Below, piece by piece: positions 13,801-24,545 of a DNA stretch of 64,000 bases. Both the position numbers and the translations under genes were made by a program. Position 1 is the first letter of the stretch. The number at the start of each line of letters is the position of its first letter. A model generated the notes under the pieces. The model was not told where the DNA came from. It ran no database searches and worked only from the letters and a program-made list of their open reading frames with translations. Source of the DNA: Ancylostoma caninum (lineage: Eukaryota > Nematoda > Chromadorea > Rhabditida > Ancylostomatidae); contig JBAJFG010000140.1 of assembly GCA_037903475.1 (NCBI GenBank), positions 1,550,001-1,614,000 on the forward strand. The letters are read 5' to 3'.

Positions 13801-16800
13801 CCCATAAGTGTCACATGGCGTGCGCTTAGTCGCATGGAAAACAGCACACCGGCTCCGCAATTTTCTTATGTGTTTCGCGCTGTTTCACTGTTGGATATGA
13901 GCTCTGGGTCCCTGTAAACCAAGAGATCTAATAATATTTCGGACACAAAGATTTCAGCAAGTTCTGCTTCTAACAAATGAATGGACTGATAACATCAAAC
14001 AAAAATATATTCTACCTTTAACCTCAATCCGTTACGTAAGTTGCTGGACGTTATTACTACCTGCAATCTGAAATCTGAGGGCTGGATGAGTATTTGGTGT
14101 GCCGGCTCTCAATAAACCACAGATAAGTGTAGTAGCACAGACGCCGCAGATAAGTAGCACAGACGTGTGAGTTCTTTGTCACTTTGTACTCGAATTGAAT
14201 CATGAAATAATTGTAGACCGGGGGACTGTGGTTGGGTTTTGGATTGGACGCTGACTGTCAGATCAATTTCTTCAGCTGTTGTGCTATACAAGTCCTTATA
14301 ATTACTCTTTGGCCGACGTTTTGGCAACAAGCCGCTATCAAGCATTGCAACCATCAAACACCTCTTCTTAACGGCGCAGACGACTCATCTCGACTGGCTA
14401 GCGCTAATACCTTATGTGGGAGACGAACTCATCAAGTATTCCACCAGGAGGCAGAGAATTTATTAGCACCACCATACGGGACGATGAATGAACATTGCTC
14501 AGATCATGTTATCAGTGACAATCTTATTGTTCGCATAGGAAAAGGAGCGGCATCAATTCAGTCTGTGTGTGCTCGTTTCTATTGTTCATCCTTGGATTCC
14601 GTGCTGAAATCCAGAATGCCTCGAGAGCTTTCTTTGCTGAGATTTCTAGCTCGTGAGCCAGAATTGTGCACGCTTCATCGTAATTTTTCCATCCTGGTCG
14701 TCTTCTCGGTTCTTTCCAAGGGTCTTCTGTACTCGAAACAGATAAAGGCGGTAAGCCATGCACTGTACTTCAACAGCTTTATTGATGGTCAAAGTCCAGG
14801 TTGGCCCTCGGGGAAACAGCAGGAACAGTGGAACTTCTACGTGTTCTTCAACCATTACAATACATACAACATGCCTCTATTTGTTAATGTCCAACACTAA
14901 CAGCGATAACATTCATCAAATAAGGGAAAAGCTCTTGGATCCCTTCTGTGTAGTTGGTTTTTTTTTAATTTTCGAATATAATGCCGTAGGGATCACTAAC
15001 AACAATAAAGTAATCTATTCTACCTGAATTTCATATTCGCGTTTACAAGAAAATTTCACAGAGCTGTCATGTCTCTGTCATGCAATGCAACACGCTAAAA
15101 ATGTTGTGATAATGGTTCTCGATTTGTACAGAACTCACTCCAATTTGGTGTGCCTCCACATTCGAAAGACAGATTTTGACGTGAGAAATATTTCCACAGA
15201 TATGATGAGCAGTGTGGAAGCAGCAAATACTATTGCTCGGAAAAAGGTAATGTCGATGCACTTATACGATTCAAATCTATTTGAACAGCTCCGAAGCAAA
15301 AACCGTTACTAGGGTCTCTCACAATTTATCATTTTCGGCGACGACCAAGAATTCATGCAAAATATGTCACGGACAATTGTAGAGATTGGAAAGTGGGAGA
15401 AAGACGTAAGTTAAATAATGTAATTGACATCTTCAGAGTCATCGATAACATGTACACGGCAGTGGCGGTCGCAGATGGGGGGAGGGGCGCCCCCACCCTC
15501 CCGAGAATGGGTCGCCAAATTTTTGAAAATACTTTATAATACGAACAAAAATCTTGTAGTCGTTTATTTTTAATTGTTTATTTTTATTATTATTTTCAAT
15601 ATTAATAATTAATTCATATTTAGTATAATTCATATTACTTTTTTATTATTGCACTTAATATTTTTATTAATTTTATTTTCCGTCTGGGTCCCCAAAACGG
15701 CGAAACCCCCACTTTTTTCCACGCCCCCCCCCCTCCCGCCCACTTTCTGCGTCCGCCACTGGTACACGGCTATATATACATCACATGTAAACATGCAGCC
15801 CTTATACCATATACCCATGTAACACATTTTCTGTATATAAAAGTGAAAGTTTATGTGTATGTATGTATGTATGTATGTAAAGAATAGAAATCGCGGAGAG
15901 TGAACCGATCTGGACCAAATTTTGCATGCAGGCTCTCCAAGGGCCGGCGGTGGTTATAGGCTACTTTTCACTCGAGACTATCGATCAGGCCATCGACTTA
16001 TCGAATTTATTAACTTTTTCGCTAATTTTGACCGGGGTTGCTGAGGATATTAAGACCTTAGATTCATCAACACGCTGAGCACGAATATGATAACCGTTTT
16101 GCACGAGATATCGATTTGTTGATTTTATCGATTTTTTATTTTCGCTCGGGGACAGGCAAGGACATGTCTGCTGTGGTTTTCCAGTACGCTGAATACGAAT
16201 CTGATCACCGTTTTGCGTGAAGTATTCATTCATCAATTTTGTTGATTTTTTGCTATTCTTGCCCATGGAGCCGTGAAGACATGTCTACTGGGGTTCCTCA
16301 ATATACTGAACACGAATATGACGATCATTTTGCACTAGCTCATCGACTCAGTGATTTTTCTGTTCTTTTCCCGCCTCCAGAAAGGTACGGGTAAAAATAT
16401 ACCTACTGCATCAACCGAACACGCTAAAACCTGAGTACGAATATGGCAACTGCTTTCCATGGAATCGTTATCAAAATAACTTTGCTGATTTTTCGCTTAC
16501 GGGTCGATAGAAAAGGGTCACTTAAGTTTCGCTAATATGCTGACCACCAGAACCATGCGCATTTCTAATGAGTTCCTCGGCAATAGCAATTGTGCTCACC
16601 AGTTAGAGGTAGTCGGGGTAGTAAAACACCCGAGCGGAGCCGGGTATACCGTCTAGAACCATATAAACAACACATACATACAGGGAACTCCAAATGTACG
16701 CAGAGAAGGGTCGAGGACGCGGCGCGGCTCTCTTGCGCAGAGACACGGGCGCTCTGCATGCTGAGCGCCTGCATCTCTACCCAAGACAGCCGCGCCGCGG

Positions 16801-17136
16801 TCCCGACCTTTGTCTGCGTAAATCTGGAGTTTCCTACATGTGCCACTGCGATGAGCAGTGGCAATTAAAATACCAATAAAACAGCGAAATCTCATACTAC
16901 AGAAGATGAAAAACAACTCAAAACATGTTTTTCAGGCTGTACTTGTATCAAAATTCGAGGACTACATAGACCTGTATATATCGTCAAAGCTTTGTGATGC
17001 GTTTTTAATTACTGCCGTTACTTCAACATTTGGATGGTGGCTTGCATTCTTCGCCCCTGGTCAAGATGCTATCTATTATATGCCAGATACAAGAATACAT
17101 GGAGATAAACGACCCAGCAAGGATTTATTCTTGTAG
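7867..17136 (+). CDS. GT11 fucosyltransferase-like gene, copy A (7 exons, possibly inactive)
   Basis: Predicted type II Golgi glycosyltransferase resembling GT11 alpha-1,2-fucosyltransferases, which move fucose from GDP-fucose to glycans. Exons: 7867-8013, 8201-8353, 13191-13255, 13331-13486, 15099-15246, 15313-15405, 16936-17136 (963 nt, 320 residues). Residues about 5-21 form a signal anchor. Exon 1 ends in the family motif HGRLGNQ, completed by LFHF in exon 2. CLHIRKTDF (residues 192-200), FIIFGDD (228-234) and STFGWWLA (284-291) follow in GT11 order. I chose the ATG at 7867 rather than 7834 because it matches copy B. Exon 3 contains SCCVYDN; its AAG acceptor is inferred from phase and is the least certain edge. 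Every exon has the same length as in copy B. The acceptor before exon 5 reads TAA where copy B has TAG, and no in-phase substitute was found, so the gene may be a recent pseudogene. Introns 2, 4 and 6 are filled with transposon remains. Confidence 0.72.
9036..9480 (+). other. CpG-rich block with open frames inside intron 2 of copy A
   Basis: A roughly 440-bp segment much richer in G+C and CpG than its AT-rich surroundings. The + strand is open in one frame from 9038 to 9352, then in another frame to the stop after VDQRTPRVYRPF near 9477. The translations are Arg/Pro/Gln-rich. It lies upstream of the LINE relic and could be remnant ORF1-type coding sequence or a fragment of an unknown host gene. 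I do not recognise it. Confidence 0.25.
10225..11985 (+). mobile_element. CR1/jockey-like non-LTR retrotransposon relic (RT)
   Basis: Reverse transcriptase of a LINE, in sense orientation inside intron 2 of copy A. Frame 1 (from about 10249) holds the linker upstream of RT (KADAWAKYFSSVFSPDE). The frame then changes near 10557, giving VPLIWKKAIITAIPKK and DFRLIS, and changes back near 10760. YFDLFKAFDKVNHH (motif A) follows. A stop at about 11010 interrupts the frame before PQGGVLSPLLFLIY (motif B) and CADDIKIYA, where the usual YADD tyrosine is cysteine but both aspartates remain. A long C-terminal extension ends at 11979. A C-run at about 11131-11142 encodes consecutive prolines. No endonuclease domain lies upstream, so the copy is 5'-truncated and, with two frameshifts and a stop, dead. 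Confidence 0.8.
13790..13920. repeat. repeat copy related to the 50.3-kb element
   Basis: This stretch shares GTGGGAC..ATAAGTGTCA and TATTTCACTGTTxGATA-type blocks, in the same order, with 50324-50455. The second block here reads GTTTCACTGTTGGATATGAG. It is a diverged partial copy of the element whose other copies end in AAAGGCAGC inverted repeats. Confidence 0.4.
14297..14860 (-). mobile_element. Penelope-like element fragment: GIY-YIG endonuclease C-terminus and 3' end
   Basis: The minus strand carries a decayed PLE endonuclease tail in intron 4 of copy A: EEHVE near 14855, then ILAHELEISAKKALEAFWI and ARNPRMN in the 14763-14524 frame. The same block occurs in the PLE at the right edge (EISARKTLEAFWI, NPRMN). 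Downstream, at 14345-14297, lies AACGTCGGCCAAAG, the counterpart of the hammerhead-like 3' motif at 63.5 kb, but with its core mutated. The arms of EHVE and ILAHE are separated by unrelated sequence, so the fragment is interrupted. No RT domain was found beside it. Confidence 0.6.
15460..15761. mobile_element. hAT-type MITE with perfect 8-bp TSD
   Basis: A 302-bp non-coding element starting CAGTGGCGGTCGCAGA and ending, in inverted orientation, CAGTGGCGGACGCAGA. Both sides carry the identical 8-bp duplication GTACACGG (15452-15459 and 15762-15769). Eight-base duplications with CAGTGGCGGA-type ends are typical of hAT elements. The interior is AT-rich with C- and G-runs near the ends. It lies in intron 6 of copy A. 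The perfect TSD suggests recent insertion. Confidence 0.85.
15853..15881. repeat. (TATG)n microsatellite
   Basis: About six consecutive TATG units next to the start of the degenerate tandem array, in intron 6 of copy A. Confidence 0.8.
15955..16510. repeat. degenerate tandem array, period about 115-118 bp
   Basis: Diverged units begin with variants of CACGCTGAGCACGAATATGA at 16071, 16185, 16302 and about 16420, giving spacings of 114, 117 and about 118 bp. A partial unit precedes the first. Each unit continues with CCGTTTTGC-like sequence, then ATCGATTT-rich and TTTTTCGC-like stretches. No coding potential is conserved across units. It occupies most of intron 6 of copy A; the same intron in copy B is only 162 bp. 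Confidence 0.7.
16681..16834. mobile_element. palindromic TA-flanked MITE, copy 1
   Basis: A 154-bp element folding on itself: CAGGGAACTCCAAATGTACG at the left is matched by inverted TCTGCGTAAATCTGGAGTTT at the right, and both ends lie next to TA. It shares ends and internal CGGCGCGGCTCTCTTG with the copy at 18641-18794. It lies about 100 bp upstream of exon 7 of copy A. TA target sites suggest a Tc1/mariner-mobilised MITE. Confidence 0.7.
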
Positions 17137-18640
17137 GTCTTTCAGATAGCAAATATTCACTCATCATCCCAGCTCCGTTATGAAAAAGTACGACTTGGAA
17201 ATCTTACAGAAACCATGAATTCTCGGAACAAACCATGAATTTTCGGAACAAATTACTCCATCAGAAAACGATTCTTAATAGTAGAAAGAACTACTCATCA
17301 GCATAGGATAGCATTCAAAATTGCGTTCCACTGGTTTAGAATTATTCTTGTATATTAGCAATTCTTTCCAGATCCCCTCTAGCATAACCCACTGCTCATT
17401 TATGCATAGAATTTTTATAGGAAAACCTGGAAAAAGTACAAAGGATAAGAAGAAGCCTCAAAATAGAAATGATTACTTAGTCATCTTCTTTCTAGATGTT
17501 TTGTTTTAACGCTAAAGATATAGGAAATATAGGAGAATGTACTTCGCATGTTATACTATGTGATTCAAAAATTCTCGGACATTTGATGTACAAAATTTTG
17601 TCCTCAACAAACCACTGCTCTTCTGCGAACATTTGAGTAGGTCGTCTTCGCTCTTCTTCCAGAACGTGGTTAGCTGAGCCCTAAAAACAGTTTGGATACG
17701 CTTGCAATGTAGTTGCTGATTTCGAGGTTTTGATCCTAGTGTTGGGCTATTGGAGAAGGGTGGTCAACGGAGGGGGCGAGTCAACCTTACAGTATGTGAT
17801 CTGAAGATTCCATGCTGGAAGTACGTTTTGATTCGCCATTCGTGTGGGTTGTTGAGTTGGAGCTTTCCCTCTTGTAGGCAAGCAGTGTAGATCTCAGGCG
17901 TCATGTCGTGGCTCCATCCAAAGATCTCAATTCTTTCTACACCTCGGATGCTCCACCAGAAACACGTCGTTTTGAGTGCAAGACTGTTTACCAGACGTGA
18001 TCTACCGATAGTTCTCTCGACTAGGGGACACATCAGTGGACATTAGAGCAGTGTATGCACCCCTCATTCCCAGTGATGGGATGGTGGAGCTATCCGTGGC
18101 TGTGTTTGATAGCGATGAAAGAAGGTCATGTCCTGCAGTCCACAGTGTGGTGTTTCAGTGCCTTTGGTACCTATCGTCCCAGTTTTCAGCCATGTCGATT
18201 GACTTCAGTCCATGAACTATGGTTCACTGGGATACGTCAAGAATGATAGACAATTCGAAGTTGTTTTGATATTGAACGAATATGGACGTTTCTAACAAGG
18301 GTATTCCTCCCGCAAATTTCTTTCAAAGGGAGATCGGATACGTTAGGTGTGTGGCCAGATATTATAATATTCTTCTAAATGTTTAGAGTCATTTCATAGG
18401 GCTTTTTTACTAATTTGAACGGTTCCATAAGTGTTTTCAAAACTGATTGTTGCAATGTCCGAGAACTTATGAATCAACCTAGTACGTTGTACTCTGCACA
18501 GAATGTATATAAATAATGAAGCATTGAGAAGCCTGTTGAACAGTTCTAACAAGGTAATGGTAATGTTGCCTGAGTGGGTCAGACATTCCTGGCAACTGAT
18601 TTAATGAAGTGAGAAATCCCGTCCAGCAGATCGACCTATA
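17137..18640. other. 3' flank of GT11 copy A, no gene recognised
   Basis: A short 20-bp tandem duplication lies at 17211-17250 (AAACCATGAATT...CGGAAC twice). An 89-codon minus-strand open frame (18033-17764) contains EWRIKTYFQHGIFRSHT and reads as protein-like, but no family was recognised. No other structure was seen. Confidence 0.35.
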
Positions 18641-18794
18641 GGAAACTCCAAATGTACGCAGACAGGAGCTGGGACCGCGGCGCGGCTCTCTTGGGCAGAG
18701 ACGCAGGCGCTCAGCATACAAAGCGCCCGTGTCTCTGCCCGAGAGAGCCGCGCTGCGGTCCCGACTCCCGTCTGCGTACATTTGGAGTTCCCTG
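18641..18794. mobile_element. palindromic TA-flanked MITE, copy 2
   Basis: Same family as 16681-16834, with better-preserved arms: GGAAACTCCAAATGTACGCA at the left and TGCGTACATTTGGAGTTCCC at the right. TA lies at 18639-18640 and 18795-18796. The two arms pair almost along their whole length through CGGCGCGGCTCTCT/AGAGAGCCGCGCTGCG, so the single strand could form one long hairpin. Confidence 0.75.
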
Positions 18795-18796
18795 TA

Positions 18797-21117
18797 TAGG
18801 CCAAACTCATTCCGGAAACCGTTGTGTTTTGTGCATTCACAGATCGAGGGTGTATAAAAGAGATATCTTACTTTAGGAAAGTTAACAGGAATTTTGAGAT
18901 AAAAGAATCTGCAAGAAACGCCAGTCTTAATAGTATATGTGATTCGTCAAGAAATTACCAAATAAAACCCATCTTCAGCACATTATTTTATGAAGAATCC
19001 TGGATGCTCACTAACATACAGTCGCGGTCAAGAAGACATGATCAGTGGCATATTGGAGGCGGATCTTTTTATCATAATTTAACTTGGGATTGAGCTATTT
19101 GGCCGAAGTTTTGGGAAATGATGAGGGTCGAAGTACTCTTTCTTTGCGCTGTATAACAATGACGAATACTGCTTTCAAACAGAACTACCGCCTTCCAAGT
19201 TCAAATTCACCGCTTTCACTAACATGATGGTTCCTCGTTTGTACCGCCTCATTTCGATTTGCAAAGAAGTTAATTGAAATCGTATCTTGAGTGAGTAGGT
19301 TGCTATGATGGTCGTGTTCCGTAGTTGTTCTCTTTACATGAGAGAGTTGGATTACCAAAAAGTCCAAAAAAGTGAGAAAAAAGAGTTTTCAATAATCTCG
19401 CACAAAAGACAACCGTTCCGATGGAGGATATTCCTTTGATATCCACTACTAACAACTATTCTGACATCAAGATAGTAACTGTAACGCAGCCAATATTCTT
19501 TAGATATAATGAAACGATTTTTTTTGTCAAATTCGCTCAGTTATTTTAATCCATTCATTTCAGCAGCAAAGGAAATTGTAGCATCCGGTGGAAAAAAATA
19601 GCCATTTATTTGCCCAATTTGTACCAACTCCTCATTTTTCTCGTAACGTGGTAGTGAAGATATTTGACGAAATCAGAGGAAAACGAGGAAATTAATGTTT
19701 CGGCTTGATAAAGATACAAGAATTGAATTCCTGTCCAGATAAGCTGTTCGTAGGAAGCATCCATAGAACTTCAACACATACCCAAATTTTGTCCAGAAAT
19801 CTCAATCCAGAAGTTAATTAAAACGAAAAATCCTCTTGTCGAAATGGCGCTGATCATATCCTTTTGGCCGCGACTGTATCTGCCACAACGAGGCGTTGAG
19901 CGTCAGTAATTGATACCAATATCTGCATAGCTTCGTGGCGAATGTCTCAGTGTATATCCTGAATTGTCCACAAACGAGAGGGTTGAAGAACGACCATTTG
20001 GCTCATTTGTGAGAAATCATGTATACCAATCTGATCGACGTCTCCTGAAGATTCTTCTCCATACATAAAAATCTCGAACGAATCTGATGAGAGGAGCAAC
20101 CTACAATTTCGGGACGGCAAACATGCGTCGGACACATTCCTGCAACAACTGCACCGCGAGCTCAGAGCTTATTTCGTTGCCTCACGCACTGCGATCTTTC
20201 TCAGGAAGGCTGATATTCGGAAGCGAGGATTTGGTTTGCAAGTTATAACTTGGAATAGCAGCTCAATTTAGATATAGAGCAAACGAGGTATGCGCTGAAG
20301 CATGCCTTTGTGACGCCCAACCACCGCCTTATATGTATACTTCTAGCGAGGGCGGGTCTTACATGAAAACGGTTAGAGAGGTGGGGTAGAACGGTGGACA
20401 TGGGGAGGTACAATGCAGGCTCAGCAACGGTCGTGACAATCGTCGCATTTCAAACGCGGAATGTGCTGGCCCAGACACTCAGTCAGATCTGCCGTCACAG
20501 CAAGGTGTTCACCGTCTTGGGCTACGAGAAACGAATGGGCTTCAATGTAATTTCTAAGCAATGAAATACAATATACATTGGGAAGACTGGAAGATCGCAC
20601 ATTAAATGGTCAAATACTAGGCTACTAACTGCCCGGCGGACCATTTAGGCCAACCCCATTGCTGCTGGGATAGCATTTCAGCAACTGCGAGCGTCCTACT
20701 CTCGATCGAAACAAGGCACAGCGTCAATCGAAGCAATGCACAGCGGCGAAATGCAATAAGGCATTCACAGCAAAGCTACATTTATAGTGCATCGGAGTCC
20801 GATTCGGTCGAATAACAAAAGACACGTACTGATCTCCGACATCCGGCGATCGATACGTATCATTTGTTATTCGAGCGGATCGGGCTCGATGAATGAATGT
20901 AGTTTGATACATTATCAATTCTCTTTGATACCAATTGATAATGACCCTATCCCGCAGCTAACTCAATAACGACCCGCCTTCCATGAATCATAGCTATACG
21001 AATGGATTTCTATGATTTTTGGAGGAGGGGTCAGTGGCCAAGTTTATCTCATTTCTCGCAGCAGTGCCATCATGAGCAGTGGTAAGTCAGTTTATCTACA
21101 CCCTGAAGCTCAGTGCT
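18797..21117. other. intergenic, nothing recognised
   Basis: Mixed AT-rich intergenic sequence with no recognisable gene, RNA or clear repeat in either orientation. Confidence 0.4.
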
Positions 21118-22258
21118 GGTATTCATGAACGCACGGGAACGGGAAGGGGCGTGACGGGTACCCGCTGCAGCTGGTTCCCGGCGGGAACCTTCCTAGTCAC
21201 CCGTACGGGCAAGATTTGTATTCATGAACGACCAGGAAGCGGGAAGACCGGGAAGCATCGAATAGATTCGTGAACACGGCCGAGTTCTCAGGATGCGAAA
21301 TGAAGGTTTTGGAGCATATTTCGTGAAGAATTTATAGGCAAAACGTTGTTTTTCCTCATTTTCCTTCCTAGAAGCGGGTCTCCGTCTGGATCTCTTACTA
21401 TTATAGTAAAACATGAGGAATCTCTACCTCGCGGATTGGCGCTGCATATTCCACATCAAAGGCCTCAAAATTTTTTTCACCGAAATTTTGTATAGAGGGG
21501 TTATTTGAGGTGCTGAACACTAATATCGTATCCATTTTGTATCGTAACCTCATTCTTGTAGGGCCACGATGGGTATGTGATAGTCAATTTAGGGAAAAAA
21601 TCTATTTTGGAGAGAAAACGAAGGTCGCATGCACAGTAATGGGGATGACCGTGGTCAGCGCCTAAAACAACCCCTCTGTGCGAAATTTGAAAGGATTCCA
21701 AAGGTGCTGTATCTACAGTAACCCTGCCCTAACCCTGCAAAAAATGTGTTTACAAATGTGTACAAAATGGATACGTTATTCGTGTTCAGCACCTCAAATA
21801 CGCCCCATGCCAATTTTCGGCGAATTTTTTTGCAGATTTTGGGGCCTCTATTGTGATATAGTGTTTGTTTTTCTTTTCGAATGGATGGCACTTTTTGGGT
21901 GATCAACGGTAGTAAGCAATCAAATAATACACATATCCGAAAATAAAAAAGAAATTTTGTTTGGGTAGTGAAAACAAGTAGGTGCGGAGCGAAGATAGCA
22001 TTCAATTAACTAAGTGGAAAGCAACACAAAACTCTTCTGAAACATAAAAACGCATTACCATATCAAGATTCGTCAATGAAACGCAACAATATTCAAAATT
22101 GTCGCAGAAATCCATCAACGGGTAGAACTTCCCGAGGCCTAGATGGTCGGGTAGGCGGGAAAGATACCGGCCGCTTTCATGAATACAAATTTTTTACCCG
22201 CAAATCTCGTCCACCCGGCGGGTAGGCTAAAACCTTCCCGCCGACGTTCATGAATACC
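21118..22258. mobile_element. 1.1-kb inverted-repeat element with subterminal repeats
   Basis: The left end GGTATTCATGAACG (21118) is matched by inverted CGTTCATGAATACC at 22245-22258, with the trinucleotide GCT on both sides (21115-21117, 22259-22261) as a possible 3-bp target duplication. Each end repeats the GTATTCATGAA motif about 70-100 bp inside (21217 and 22175-22187), and both ends are rich in CGGGAA/ACCCG. In the middle, a 45-bp inverted pair (21497-21543 and 21761-21806) carries GAGGTGCTGAACAC. No transposase was found. Three-base duplications would fit PIF/Harbinger-type mobilisation, which is inference only. Confidence 0.6.
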
Positions 22259-23164
22259 GCTACAGGTAAACAAAAGTTAAGGGTTGCTGTCGATTCATTT
22301 TTCCTGCGTCATTGAGACTCTCTTTGATGTCTTTGATTCTGTTAGCTTTCGGCATATATGACGCTGCCAACTAATTTGTCCGCGTAAAAATGCAAGTTGG
22401 GAATGAATGGCTATAATCCGGACCGTTCGGGGTACGGCACAGTGAAAATGAAGTAGTGGCATAACTGGAAGCGTTCGGATTCTGCCATTCATTCTCTAGT
22501 TTGCATTTTTGCGAGGACAAATTAGTTGGCAGCATCATATATGGTGCCTTCGTCGGACCTTCACATTCACAACGATTGCGAAGTTATCATACGAAGACAA
22601 GCAATCTGATGAGCAACAACACCAAGAACTAAAACGTTGATAACAGCTCTGAACAGCAGCACATGGTGTAGACCTGTACAAAGAAGTCTTATGGAGAACG
22701 GAAAGGAAGAGCGTGGCACAGAGAAGGACCGCATCTTCTTCTTCAGCCGCAGCAATAGATTGAGGAGTACAGAACAGGAGCGCCTTAAAAGCGCAAGGAT
22801 CTAATCATGTGATCAGTCGCATAACATCCTCAAACCATCCAATAATTTATTTCGGAATCGTGTCTTCTGACTTCTCTAGTTTCCACTATTTTTATCTCCG
22901 GAGTTTAAGTAAGATGACGGTGCAACACTCGGATCGTGAGTACTGGTGGTTTCTGAGTTGCATGCCGGAGGCTCTGATGTCGTGAAAACCTTTCCTAGGG
23001 TAAGAAGCTAGATGCAAGAGCGCTCTTTCGTGCTTATCCAACCTTATGCGCAGTGGTCTCATTGTCTTACCGGTATACTTTTCTCCACATCCACCTATGA
23101 CAATGTGTACAGTAGTGCTTCGGAGCTCGCATATTTTCTCAGTAGAGGAGGTGAAGGAACACGA
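22259..23164. other. intergenic, nothing recognised
   Basis: No gene recognised. The end of this stretch may hold eroded 5' sequence of the retrotransposon that follows. Confidence 0.35.
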
Positions 23165-24545
23165 TGGCTCACTGATTCCTTAACAAAATTGCAGAATTGT
23201 AGGTGGGGGAAAGCTGCCCAGATCGTGGACGACGAGCACAACAGTACCTATTTGGAAGGAGAAAGGAGACGTAGCAGATTGTATGACGTGCCGACCGATT
23301 AGGCCGCTCTGCCATATGATGAAGGTCTTCGAACGAGTTCTGGACAGTAGACTTCGAGATATCGTTGAAGAAACGCGAAATCAGTGTGGATTCGTCAAGA
23401 ACTGTGGCACAACCGACGCGATCCATGCTGTACGGCTGCTGACTGAGAAGCATCGAGAGAAGAAGAAGACTGTACATCTAGCCTTTCTTGACCTCGAAAA
23501 GGCCTTTGATAGGGTACCTCGCGAACTGATTTGGCTGTCACTACGCGCTCATGGGGTCCCTGAAGAGTAGGTCAGATGGGTGCAGCTTCTCTATAGGAAT
23601 GTCATCAGTTCAATCAGAAGCGCTGAAGGAACAACAGCACAGTTTGATGTCCGCGTCGGAGTCCATCAGGGTTTTGCACTTTCACCGCTTCTTTTCATTC
23701 TCTGCATGGACACAGTATCGAGTGATCTCCGGTTAGGGCCACCATGGACGATTCTTTACGCAGACGATGTCGTAATTGCTGCAAGCACCAGGGATTAACT
23801 TCAGAAAGAGGCACAGGCTTAGAAAGACCGGCTCGAACAATATGGGATGAAACTTAACATAAAGAAAACAGAGTACCTGGAATGCGGAGAACAAATGCCC
23901 TGTATGATTTCCACGGATTGTGAGGAACTTCCGAAAGTCTCCATGTTTAATACCTCGGACCCCTTATCTCAGCCGACGGTATCACGCTGACGGAAGCTAA
24001 ATGTAGAGCGAACGCTGCATGGAGCAAGTGGGGAGTAATGTGCGGTAGGAAGGTCCCGTTGAGTCAAAGATTTATCACACAGTTGTGCGACCTGTTGCGC
24101 TGTATGAAGCGAAATGCTGGCCGATCACCTTAGAACACGAGCAGACCCTCCACACAATGGAAATGAGAATGCTTCGCTGGACTCACGGGATTACGCGTCT
24201 TGACAGGGTGCGAAACGAAGAAGTACGCTCACTGTTTTCAGTAGCACCCATTACGGCAAAGATGCGAGAGGTTCGGCTACGTTGGTACGGTCACGTACTG
24301 AGAAGTGACGACAGCACAGTTGCCAAATCAGCAATGAACATCACCGTGGGAGGACGTAGACCTAGAAAGACCAAGGACTCGGTGGCTAGAACGGATTGAG
24401 GATGATATGCGTTTCCTCAAGCTTAATGTGGGTAATGTGTACGATCGAATGAAATGGCGCAATCGCACGAGAAACGCCGACCCCAGACGCTGGCAAGTAG
24501 GCTAGGAAGAAGAAGAAGAAAAAGAAGAAGAAGAGCAACATCTGC
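23165..24545 (+). mobile_element. non-LTR retrotransposon relic (RT, GAA-rich tail)
   Basis: 5'-truncated LINE reverse transcriptase in the RTE/R1-like style common in nematodes. The frame 23283-23798 gives KVFERVLDSRLRDIV, CGFVKNCGTTDAI, FLDLEKAFDRVP (motif A), VGVHQGFALSPLLF (motif B) and LYADDVV (catalytic YADD), but in-frame stops interrupt it near 23568 and 23796. After a frameshift, 24085-24399 gives the C-terminal region with [16 protein letters not shown] and [15 protein letters not shown] run of GAA/AAG triplets (24508-24537) follows and looks like the 3' tail. There is no endonuclease domain. The copy is inactive, but its family is clear. Confidence 0.85.

Noticed and set aside
16565..16916. 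Several Arg/Ala-rich open frames on both strands near 16.6-16.9 and 18.5-18.9 kb
   Set aside because: They arise from the palindromic GC-rich MITE; the same peptides appear on both strands.
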